Translations under genes and position numbers: made by a program
Source of the DNA: Elysia crispata
Lineage: Eukaryota > Mollusca > Gastropoda > Plakobranchidae
Assembly (NCBI GenBank): GCA_033675545.1
Contig: JAWDGP010003608.1
Span: 234,501 to 298,500, forward strand
DNA length: 64,000 nucleotides
Direction of reading: 5' to 3'
The notes under the pieces: model-generated
Databases searched by the model: none
What the model saw: only the letters and a program-made list of their open reading frames with translations
Told to the model about the DNA's origin: nothing
Shown here: in pieces, positions 52,422 through 62,572 of the stretch
Layout: each line of letters opens with the position of its first letter
Position numbering within the stretch: position 1 is the first letter of the stretch

Positions 52422-52484
<63 letters not shown>
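52383..52484. repeat. (GA)n microsatellite
   Basis: Interrupted with GACA at the left, then pure (GA)n at about 52430-52484. Confidence 0.95.
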
Positions 52485-52487
<3 letters not shown>

Positions 52488-52562
52488 TCGTCACGGCTAT
52501 ACATCATTCTTGACCTCTACACCCAGCAGCATCATTTTTACACTTTGAGAAGATCGGTTCTT

Positions 52563-53690
52563 ACTCAGGGAGGGGGACGGGGAGTGGACTAAAGAAAGGT
52601 TACGGACTTGAGTGAAACAAAGAGCCGGGATGAGAGAGAGAAGGGAGGGGGACGGGGAGTGGACTAAAGAAAGGTTACGGACTTGAGTGAAACAAAGAGC
52701 CGGGATGAGAGAGAGAAGGGAGGGGGACGGGGAGTGGACTAAAGAAAGGTTACGGACTTGAGTGAAACAAAGAGCCGGGATGAGAGAGAGAAGGGAGGGG
52801 GACGGGGAGTGGACTAAAGAAAGGTTACGGACTTGAGTGAAACAAAGAGCCGGGATGAGAGAGAGAAGGGAGGGGGGACGGGGAGTGGACTAAAGAAAGG
52901 TTACGGACTTGAGTGAAACAAAGAGCCGGGATGAGAGAGAGAAGGGAGGGGGACGGGGAGTGGACTAAAGAAAGGTTACGGACTTGAGTGAAACAAAGAG
53001 CCGGGATGAGAGAGAGAAGGGAGGGGGACGGGGAGTGGACTAAAGAAAGGTTACGGACTTGAGAGAAACAAAGAGCCGGGATGAGAGAGAGAAGGGAGGG
53101 GGACGGGGAGTGGACTAAAGAAAGGTTACGGACTTGAGTGAAACAAAGAGCCGGGATGAGAGAGAGAAGGGAGGGGGACGGGGAGTGGACTAAAGAAAGG
53201 TTACGGACTTGAGAGAAACAAAGAGCCGGGATGAGAGAGAGAAGGGAGGGGGACGGGGAGTGGACTAAAGAAAGGTTACGGACTTGAGTGAAACAAAGAG
53301 CCGGGATGAGAGAGAGAAGGGAGGGGGACGGGGAGTGGACTAAAGAAAGGTTACGGACTTGAGTGAAACAAAGAGCCGGGATGAGAGAGAGAAGGGAGGG
53401 GGACGGGGAGTGGACTAAAGAAAGGTTACGGACTTGAGAGAAACAAAGAGCCGGGATGAGAGAGAGAAGGGAGGGGGACGGGGAGTGGACTAAAGAAAGG
53501 TTACGGACTTGAGAGAAACAAAGAGCCGGGATGAGAGAGAGAAGGGAGGGGGACGGGGAGTGGACTAAAGAAAGGTTACGGACTTGAGAGAAACAAAGAG
53601 CCGGGATGAGAGAGAGAAGGGAGGGGGACGGGGAGTGGACTAAAGAAAGGTTACGGACTTGAGAGAAACAAAGAGCCGGGATGAGAGAGG
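52563..53690. repeat. 75-bp minisatellite, about 15 nearly identical copies
   Basis: The unit contains gacggggagtggactaaaga, aaggttacggacttgagtga and agagccgggatgagagagag. Copies are almost identical; the only frequent variant is gagtg/gagag, plus one single-base G insertion at about 52871. The 25-codon period leaves a long - strand frame open (347 codons). The homogeneity suggests recent expansion. Confidence 0.97.
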
Positions 53691-54111
53691 AGATACGGCG
53701 AAAAACTGAGAGAGGAAGAAAGAAACTGTCCGGCAAGCCTTGTAAAGTTACTACAGTAGAGAACTTGCTTTCACTGTCCCGGCAGTAATATATAATATTT
53801 TCTCTCTTGCACGCACCGTTAGAGATTGCGGGTACAGCTCCAGTTTGAATAGGTTTTCCGAGTTCCATGGAGGCCGCTGGTATAGGTGTCGTTCAAAAAG
53901 TTTCCCAAACATCCATGTTGGGTACGTAGAGTCTCATTGTCAAGGACCATAATCCAAGTATTGTAAGCACAAGACTGGACATGCGCATCAGGCCACACAT
54001 GGGAAGCATTACAGTGACGTCACTGGGCAGAAGAGCCGGACCATGTTCTAGACTAGAGATTTGTTGCGTGGTCTGTTTATTTAGGACATAAGAGCCATAG
54101 CCCGTCACACT
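53691..54111. other. Intron 3 unique sequence
   Basis: A 71-codon - strand frame (54108-53893) has no family I can recognise. The word gttcaaaaagtttccc near 53891 vaguely resembles a mariner-type end, but no partner repeat is seen. Confidence 0.4.
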
Positions 54112-57100
54112 GTCCTAGTCTGTCCTATACAACAAGAACACATGGATCTTTCTGACAAGGCTTTAGCCCGTCGCTGTCCAAGTCTGTCCTACACCACAAG
54201 ACTAGATAGATCTTTTTGACAAGTCTTTAGCCCGTCACGCTGTCCTAGTCTGTCCTATACCACAAGACTAGAAAAGTCTTTTTGACAAGTCTTTAGCCTG
54301 TCACGCTGTCCTAGTCTGTCCTATACCACAAGACTAGATAGATCTTTCTGACAAGGTTAAGCCCGTCACGCTGTCCTAGTCTGACCTATACCACAAGACT
54401 AGATAGATCTTTCTGACAAGGCTTTAGCCCGTCGCTGTCCAAGTCTGTCCTACACCACAAGACTAGATAGATCTTTCTGACAAGTCTTTAGCCCGTCACG
54501 CTGTCCTAGTCTGTTCTATACCACAAGACTAGATAGATCTTTCTGACAAGGTTTAGCCCGTCACGCTGTCCTAGTCTGTTCTATACCACAAGACTAGATA
54601 GATCTTTCTGACAAGTCTTTAGCCTGTCACGCTGTCCTAGTCTGTTCTATACCACAAGACTAGATAGATCTTTCTGACAAGTCTTTAGCCCGTCACGCTG
54701 TCCTAGTCTGTTCTATACCACAAGACTAGATAGATCTTTCTGACAAGGTTCAGCCCGTCACGCTGTCCTAGTCTGTTCTATACCACAAGACTAGATAGAT
54801 CTTTCTGACAAGGTTGATCCTGTCACGCTGTCCTAGTCTGTCCTATACCACAAGACTAGATAGACCTTTTTGACAAGTCTTTAGCCCGTCACGCTGTCCT
54901 AGTCTGTCCTATACCACAAGACTAAATAGATCTTTCTGACAAGGTTTAGCCCGTCACGCTGTCCTAGTCCGTCCTATACCACAAGACTAGATAGATCTTT
55001 CTGACAAGGCTTTAGCCCGTCGCTGTCCAAGTCTGTCCTACACCACAAGACTAGATAGATCTTTCTGACAAGTCTTTAGTCTGTCACGCTGTCCTAGTCT
55101 GTTCTATACCACAAGACTAGATAGATCTTTCTGACAAGGTTTAGTCTGTCACGCTGTCCTAGTCTGTTCTATACCACAAGACTAGATAGATCTTTCCGAC
55201 AAGTCTTTAGCCCGTCACGCTGTCCTAGTCTGTTCTATACCACAAGACTAGATAGATCTTTCTGACAAGGTTTAGCCTGTCACGCTGTCCTAGTCTGTTC
55301 TATGCCACAAGACTAGATAGATCTTTCTGACAAGGTTTAGCCCGTCACGCTGTCCTAGTCTGTTCTATACCACAAGACTAGATAGATCTTTCTGACAAGG
55401 TTTAGCCTGTCACGCTGTCCTAGTCTGTTCTATACCACAAGACTAGATAGATCTTTCTGACAAGTCTTTAGCCTGTCCCGCTGTCCTAGTCTGTTCTATA
55501 CCACAAGACTAGATAGATCTTTCTGACAAGGTTAAGCCTGTCACGCTGTCCTAGTCTGTTCTATACTACAAGACTAGATAGATCTTTCTGACAAGTCTTT
55601 AGCCTGTCACGCTGTCCTAGTCTGTTCTATACCACAAGACTAGATAGATCTTTCTGACAAGGTTTAGCCTGTCACGCTGTCCTAGTCTGTTCTATACCAC
55701 AAGACTAGATAGATCTTTCTGACAAGTCTTTAGCCTGTCACGCTGTCCTAGTCTGTTCTATACCACAAGACTAGATAGATCTTTCTGACAAGTCTTTAGC
55801 CCGTCACGCTGTCCTAGTCTGTTCTATACCACAATACTAGATAGATCTTTCTGACAAGGTTTAGCCTCTCACGCTGTCCTAGTCTGTTCTATGCCACAAG
55901 ACTAGATAAATTTTTCTGACAAGGTTTAGCCCGTCACGCTGTCCTAGTCTGTTCTATACCACAAGACTAGATAGATCTTTCTGACAAGGTTTAGCCTGTC
56001 ACGCTGACCTAGTCTGTTCTATACCACAAGACTAGATAGATCTTTCTGACAAGTCTTTAGCCTGTCACGCTGTCCTAGTCTGTTCTATACCACAAGACTA
56101 GATAGATCTTTCTGACAAGGTTTAGCCTGTCACGCTGTCCTAGTCTGTTCTATACCACAAGACTAGATAGATCTTTCTGACAAGTCTTTAGCCTGTCACG
56201 CTGTCCTAGTCTGTTCTATACCACAAGACTAGATAGATCTTTCTGACAAGGTTTAGCCTGTCACGCTGTCCTAGTCTGTTCTATACCACAAGACTAGATA
56301 GATCTTTCTGACAAGTCTTTAGCCTGTCACGCTGTCCTAGTCTGTTCTATAGCACAAGACTAGATAGATCTTTCTGAAAAGTCTTTAGCCTGTCACGCTG
56401 TCCTAGTCTGTTCTATACCACAAGACTAGATAGATCTTTCTGACAAGGTTTAGCCTGTCACGCTGTCCTAGTCTGTTCTATACCACAAGACTAGATAGAT
56501 CTTTCTGACAAGGTTTAGCCTTTCACGCTGTCCTAGTCTGTCCTACACCACAAGACTAGATAGATCTTTCTGACAAGTCTTTAGCCTGTCATGCTGTCCT
56601 AGTCTGTTCTATACCACAAGACTAGATAGATCTTTCTGACAAGTCTTTAGCCCGTCACGCTGTCCTAGTCTGTTCTATACCACAAGACTAGATAGATCTT
56701 TCTGACAAGGTTGATCCTGTCACGCTGTCCTAGTCTGTCCTATACCACAAGACTAGATAGATCTTTCTGACAAGTCTTTAGCCTGTCACGCTGTCCTAGT
56801 CTGTCCTATACCACAAGACTAGATAGATCTTTCTGACAAGTCTTTAGCCTGTCACGCTGTCCTAGTCTGTTCTATACCACAAGACTAGATAGATCTTTCT
56901 GACAAGTCTTTAGCCTGTCACGCTGTCCTAGTCTGTTCTATACCACAAGACTAGATAGATCTTTCTGACAAGTCTTTAGCCTGTCACGCTGTCCTAGTCT
57001 GTCCTATACCACAAGACTAGATAGATCTTTCTGACAAGGTTTAGCCTGTCACGCTGTCCTAGTCTGTCCTATACCACAAGACTAGATAGATCTTTCTGAA

Positions 57101-58402
57101 AAGTCTTTAGCCTGTCACGCTGTCCTAGTCTGTTCTATACCACAAGACTAGATAGATCTTTCTGACAAGGTTTAGCCTGTCACGCTGTCCTAGTCTGTCC
57201 TATACCACAAGACTAGATAGATCTTTCTGACAAGGTTTAGCCCGTCACGCTGTCCTAGTCTGTCCTATACCACAAGACTAGATAGATCTTTCTGACAAGT
57301 CTTTAGCCTGTCACGCTGTCCTAGTCTCTTCTATACCACAAGACTAGATAGATCTTTCTGACAAGTCTTTAGCCTGTCACGCTGTCCTAGTCTGTTCTAT
57401 ACCACAAGACTAGATAGATCTTTCTGACAAGGTTTAGCCTTTCACGCTGTCCTAGTCTGTCCTATACCACAAGACTAGATAGATCTTTCTGACAAGTCTT
57501 TAGCCTGTCACGCTGTCCTAGTCTGTTCTATACCACAAGACTAGATAGATCTTTCTGACAAGTCTTTAGCCTGTCACGCTGTCCTAGTCTGTTCTATACC
57601 ACAAGACTAGATAGATCTTTCTGACAAGGTTTAGCCTTTCACGCTGTCCTAGTCTGTCCTATACCACAAGACTAGATAGATCTTTCTGACAAGTCTTTAG
57701 CCTTTCACGCTGTCCTAGTCTGTCCTATACCACAAGACTAGATAGATCTTTCTGACAAGGTTTAGCCTGTCACGCTGTCCTAGTCTGTTCTATACCACAA
57801 GACTAGATAGATCTTTCTGACAAGTCTTTAGCCTGTCACGCTGTCCTAGTCTGTTCTATAGCACAAGACTAGATAGATCTTTCTGACAAGTCTTTAGCCT
57901 GTCACGCTGTCCTAGTCTGTTCTATACCACAAGACTAGATAGATCTTTCTGACAAGGTTTAGCCTGTCACGCTGTCCTAGTCTGTTCTATACCACAAGAC
58001 TAGATAGATCTTTCTGACAAGTCTTTAGCCTGTCACGCTGTCCTAGTCTGTTCTATACCACAAGACTAGATAGATCTTTCTGACAAGTCTTTAGCCTGTC
58101 ACGCTGTCCTAGTCTGTTCTATACCACAAGACTAGATAGATCTTTCTGACAAGGTTTAGCCTTTCACGCTGTCCTAGTCTGTCCTACACCACAAGACTAG
58201 ATAGATCTTTTTGACAAGTCTTTAGCCTGTCACGCTGTCCTAGTCTGTTCTATACCACAAGACTAGATAGATCTTTCTGACAAGGTTTAGCCTGTCACGC
58301 TGTCCTAGTCTGTTCTATACCACAAGACTAGATAGATCTTTCTGACAAGGTTTAGCCTGTCACGCTGTCCTAGTCTGTTCTATACCACAAGACTAGATAG
58401 AT
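54112..58402. repeat. 66/67-bp minisatellite, about 64 copies (largest array)
   Basis: The unit contains gcctgtcacgctgtcctagt, ctgttctataccacaagact and agatagatctttctgacaag. Two forms, aaggtttagcc (66 bp) and aagtctttagcc (67 bp), are mixed along the array. AGATCT (BglII) occurs in almost every copy. Within each unit ctagtct and agactag form an inverted repeat around a 13-base loop, so each copy could fold into a hairpin. Left-edge copies (54112-54500) are the most diverged. Confidence 0.97.
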
Positions 58403-59080
58403 AAACAGTTTGGTCTGTCCACTTCATTGCTCTTCTAAAGGGTGTGTTCATTGTGAGTGAGAGGGAAGAGTGTGTGAGCGAGGGAGGGGGAGGTGTAGCG
58501 CCAAGTTGTTATAAACACCCGAGGCACGGGCTAGTGTGACGCTACCGACCCAGAACCAGTAAACCAGCTGTTGGTGCGGATGTTGCTAACCATGGTGTAA
58601 GCCTTGCCCGCATGGTGGTCCCTCCCATCTGGTGCTCCTTGCTTGATCCAGTTTGATTTTGTCTTCTGAGTTTTTCTACCCCTTTGTCGTGCAAACCAAC
58701 CAGAATTTCGAATTATATCATTATAAGAAAGAAGTCTCCAAATCATCCTTTTTTATATTTTCGCTCCTAAACCTTTTTTTTCCCTTCGTCCTTCATTCTG
58801 CCCTTTCAAGGTGATTACCATTAAGAAATGTTAAAGAAAAAAATTGTTATGTGTATATAGAGGAAAAGAAATAGAGAAAATGAGTCAGGGAGGAGAAATA
58901 TAGACAAGAATGGTGCATATCGAAAAGGTAAATAGGGCAAGAAAGAGAGAGTGTGTGTGCATAAGACTAAGTTGTTATGTCGTTTGAGACTGAAACAAAT
59001 CTATCAGTTATTTAATTTAGTCTGAGACTAATAAAGCTCTCCTAAATCCAATGGTGTCTGACACTAAGTTACTTCTAGTT
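58403..59080. other. Intron 3 unique sequence
   Basis: A 71-codon - strand frame (58746-58531) looks protein-like in composition but matches no family I know. It could be a fragment of an unidentified mobile element. Confidence 0.4.
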
Positions 59081-59081
59081 G

Positions 59082-59400
59082 TAGGAGCGCCGATGGCCAA
59101 AAGGTTAGAACGCTCAGTCTGATATTCTTAGTCACAAACTTTGCGTTCTTGAGCCCAAATCGTCTAACGCTGTTTTATGGGCCTCCTATTTTCTTTCGCA
59201 CCCTGACCGGAGAAGGATCAAAAAGGTCCGAGATAACTGTTTTGTGGGCGAGATACAAGAAACTTGCATATGGAATAAACAAGCAGTCAGAGCTAAAGTG
59301 GCTGCTATCCCGGGTGTCCTAACAGCCCATCGTGTACCGCTCGCTGTTATGACTGGCGCGGAGCTCACAGCACCGTGACAGACTCACGCTCGCCGCGACT
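59082..59400 (+). mobile_element. Possible tRNA-derived SINE, degenerate
   Basis: The word gatggccaaaaggttagaac (from 59092) followed by gcgttcttgagccc (59143-59156) resembles the A-box and B-box regions of a tRNA-like SINE head, in the same order and roughly the same spacing as at 23820. The body and 3' end are not defined. Confidence 0.4.
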
Positions 59401-59463
59401 CAGTGGGCTCAGCTTAACCAAATAAACTCACCTGGTACTCTTCCTTGATCCTCACTGTCTCTA

Positions 59464-59467
<4 letters not shown>

Positions 59468-59542
<75 letters not shown>

Positions 59543-59545
59543 TCA
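59468..59545. repeat. (CT)n microsatellite
   Basis: About 35 CT units in intron 3, about 290 bp before the exon D acceptor. Confidence 0.95.
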
Positions 59546-59831
59546 GGTCCCATCTCTGAGTTCCTGCCTGAGTGTGAGTGCTTGCATTTAAAGGATTTCT
59601 TTAATAACAGAGAGAAAGCAGACGTAGAAATGAAGGAAGAGGAATCTGTAGTCACAATGATATTTTATATACCAAACTTTTCAGTTAATAGCCGTGATCT
59701 ATGAAGCCCGAATTATTTTCACTTGACTGCGGCCTGTGTAACTTGAAACATTTAAGCTCATCGTGTTTCAATTTAGCTGTTAAGTGTTGTGACTCCGTAC
59801 TGACCAATCACGTGTTTTGTTTCTCCTCCAG

Positions 59832-59990
59832 GTGCTGAGGCGACTGGTGTCGGTGCGGCCCCAAGTGTGTATTTGCGGGAGGACCCGATCTGCGGGACCC
59901 AGCTGGAGAACCAGAGTGAGCTGCGGGCCCCCACGGCCGAGAAGGCGGCCTTCTACCTGGACGCGGCCCTGGCCGCTAGGACAGCTGCAG
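59832..59990 (+). CDS. KIF26: KIF26-family kinesin, exon D
   Basis: This 159-nt exon starts and ends in phase 1. It encodes [19 protein letters not shown] then [19 protein letters not shown] and [16 protein letters not shown]. The stretch from [12 protein letters not shown] through [10 protein letters not shown] is the most diagnostic KIF26 signature in the window; it replaces the V-x-G-L loop and following helices of conventional kinesins. The acceptor is tctcctccag and the donor is gcag|gtaggg. The phase agrees with either donor of exon C, so no exon need be missing between them. A 21.5-kb intron precedes it. GC content is clearly higher than in the flanking introns. Confidence 0.95.
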
Positions 59991-60009
59991 GTAGGGAGGG
60001 GGAAAACAT

Positions 60010-60800
60010 AACATGACCGCAGTACAACATAAAAACAAACCCAGTGACTTTAAAGCACTACTGTGTTACAACACACAAAACAATGACTATAGCACACTAC
60101 CGTGCTACAACACAAAAAAACAATGACTTAAGTTCACTGCAGTGTTACAACACAAAAAATAATCACTTAAGCACACTATCGCGGTACAACACAAAAAGAT
60201 GACGTTAGAATAGAACCGTGCTATGAAAAAAAAAAATGACTTTAGCACACTATCGTGTAACACAAAAAATGACTTTAGCACACTATCGTTTTGCAACAAC
60301 AAAAAGAAAAAAATAACTATAGCACACTACCATGTCACAACACAAAAAAAAAAACAATGACTATAGCACACTACCATGTCACAACACAAAAAAAAAAAAA
60401 AGAAACCATTGACTTTAGCACACTGCCGTCTTACAACATAAAAAACAATGACTTAAGCACGCTGTGGTGTTACAACACCAAAAAAAAATGACTGAAGCAC
60501 ACTATCGTGTTTCAACTACAAAAAACAATGACTGTAGTACACTATCGTGTTTCAACTACAAAAAACAATGACTGTAGTACACTATCGTGTTTCAACTACA
60601 AAAAACAATTACTGAAGCACACTATCGTGTTTCAACTACAAAAAGCAATGACTGAAGCACACTATCGTGTTTCAACTACAAAAAGCAATGACTGAAGCAC
60701 ACTATCGTGTTTCAACTACAAAAAGCAATGACTGAAGCACACTATCGTGTTTCAACTACAAAAAGCAATGACTGAAGCACACTACCGTCATACAACACAA
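60010..60800. repeat. 40-bp minisatellite, about 19 copies
   Basis: The words gcacactatcgtgtttcaac and tacaaaaaacaatgactg recur every 40 bp. The right part (60480-60780) is homogeneous; the left part is diverged, with A runs of variable length. It starts about 20 bp inside intron 4. Confidence 0.95.
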
Positions 60801-61141
60801 AAGCAACGAGGAACACGCTCAAATTGCCGAAAACCATTTTAAAAACTATTTAAAACAGCAAACGGCGCCTACTAAAAAATTTGTGTGACAACATGAAGCA
60901 TTGCTGTAGAAACACATGTATCTGAAATAGCCACAGGACTGTGTTGCAAATTAACAACGCGTGTGTGATGACACACTGCCATTGGCACACTACTGTGTTG
61001 CACAATAGAATTACTTACATTGTCATTTTACCATGCACATAAAATATATTGGCCGAGTTATAGTGCAACAAAACAAACACTTATATTAACATAATTGTTT
61101 GCTATAACCCTTTATTTTCTTTGAATAATTTGTTAATTACC
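60801..61141. other. Intron 4 unique sequence
   Basis: AT-rich. No gene is recognised. Confidence 0.5.
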
Positions 61142-61288
61142 GCACACTTAATTAAGTTAGTTGTTAAATTAAGTTAGTTGTTAAATTAAGTTAGTTGTTA
61201 AATTAAGTTAGTTGTTAAATTAAGTTAGTTGTTAAATTAAGTTAGTTGTTAAATTAAGTTAGTTGTTAAATTAAGTTAGTTGTTACAT
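61142..61288. repeat. 17-bp minisatellite, about 8 copies
   Basis: Perfect copies of ttaagttagttgttaaa (17 bp). The identity of the copies suggests very recent expansion. Confidence 0.95.
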
Positions 61289-61311
61289 CACATCAACGTA
61301 CTTACCGTTTA

Positions 61312-61392
61312 CAGCCATTGATGTGATAAGCCACATGCACTGTGATCTTTATTGATGTGATTAAGCCACATGCACTGTGATCTTTATTGACT
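61312..61392. repeat. Two-copy 37-bp direct repeat
   Basis: The words agccacatgcactgtgatct and ttattgatgtgat occur twice in direct orientation. Confidence 0.85.
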
Positions 61393-61672
61393 GTTGTGAT
61401 AAAACATTCTAATCTCAATCAAGAATCAACATCTTTCCATCTCCCCTTTCCCCTTTTTTTTTTCTTGTTTATGAAATCCATCAAAAGGGAAGTCTGTCTC
61501 TTCTGCTGGTTGCCAGTGTACTCGCGACACCTTCTCTCTTTCAATCTTTGCAGAATATCTTCCTACAGCTCTCCTTTTCTTGTTTCTCTGTGCACTGTAC
61601 GCGTCTGCATCACATCTTTCTTCTATCTCTCTCAATTTACATGAATTTTAAATTTTAATTTTTTTTTTTCAG

Positions 61673-61768
61673 ACGAAGAGGAAGCGCGCTCGTCACATCT
61701 CCTGTTTACGCTGAATGTTTACCAGTATAGGATAGAGAAGGCCAACACTAAAGCTGGACTACCAGGAG
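61673..61768 (+). CDS. KIF26: KIF26-family kinesin, exon E (switch I region)
   Basis: This 96-nt exon starts and ends in phase 1. It encodes DEEEARSSHLLFTLNVYQYR then IEKANTKAGLPGG, with the last Gly codon split. It corresponds to switch I and the following strands. Conventional kinesins have N-x-x-S-S-R-S-H here; this protein has ARSSH, so the Asn and the inner Arg are missing. This fits an atypical motor with weak or no ATP hydrolysis, as proposed for KIF26. The acceptor is an excellent T-run followed by cag; the donor is ag|gtaagt. The next conserved block, switch II (L-I-D-L-G-S in KIF26), is not found before the window ends. Confidence 0.93.
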
Positions 61769-61772
61769 GTAA

Positions 61773-61775
<3 letters not shown>

Positions 61776-61841
<66 letters not shown>

Positions 61842-61865
61842 ACTCACACACACACACACACACAT
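61776..61865. repeat. (CT)n then (CA)n microsatellite beside the exon E donor
   Basis: (CT)n from about 61784 to 61836, then CACT and (CA)n to 61863. As with exon A, the tract begins a few bases past the splice donor. Confidence 0.93.
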
Positions 61866-61908
61866 AGAGTCTCTCTCCCTCTCTTCCACTCTTTCTCTGT
61901 CCCTACAG

Positions 61909-62009
61909 GCTATGGTTGGAGAATCAACTGTGACCAGACTAGAACTGTTTCTCGAGTCTCCAACCTACAGGACAGGGCCATATTTCTCGTTTACACCCTG
62001 CTGACCTGA
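61909..62009 (+). CDS. Speculative alternative last exon
   Basis: A pyrimidine-rich tract and ccctacag acceptor (to 61908) precede a stretch that, joined to exon E in phase 1, reads 34 residues (GYGWRINCDQTRTVSRVSN and onward) to a TGA at 62007-62009. It does not resemble the expected next KIF26 motor segment. No AATAAA is seen in the next 400 bases. It may be chance. Confidence 0.15.
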
Positions 62010-62394
62010 CTGGGGTGCAGCAGTAAACCGATTGAAGACCATAGAGTTAGCAACCAGCGAGTTAGATTTGAGATGTACACTGGAAGTGAAAGCTTCTGAA
62101 ATGTGCAAGATTTGATTTTCTTTTTTAAGTGATTAACTATCGATCTTATCCTTTTATAAAAATATGATAATCACAACATCAACAGCAACAATAGTTTTCC
62201 ACCCTCAAGTCAAGCTCTGTACAGATTCCTGACACAACAGGTTGAGCTTATTTTCTCTGTACGAAGCAACATCGACATGTTGCCTGCTGGAAGGATATTC
62301 TGCTATCTTAGCTTTTTATAGAGAACAATCAGATGGGACAATGTCGAGCTGTTTGAACGATGGTCATGGGGAAGTTTGTTACCGGTATTAGTTG
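62010..62394. other. Intron sequence after exon E
   Basis: Unique sequence. No further kinesin exon is recognised. Confidence 0.5.
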
Positions 62395-62572
62395 TTATAC
62401 TGCAGGCCGCTAAAAACGTCTTTGTTTCTTTGTATGCCTGTGTTAGTTATTCTTTGTTATATTGCTAGTTGATAAGGTATTTTTTTCATTTGTGTGTCTG
62501 TGTTAATTCTTCTTTGTTACATTGCTGGATGTTAAGGTATTTGTTCCTTTGTGTGTCTGTGTAACTGTCAGT
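62395..62572. repeat. About 65-bp repeat, 2.5 copies
   Basis: The words ttctttgttatattgct and tttgtgtgtctgtgttaatt recur, with diverged copies. Confidence 0.75.

Noticed and set aside
52825..53868. 347-codon - strand frame with a 25-residue repeat
   Set aside because: By-product of the near-identical 75-bp array, whose unit lacks a stop in this frame.
53893..54108. Mariner-type transposon remnant
   Set aside because: Only a vague similarity of one word to mariner ends; no partner inverted repeat or transposase signature.
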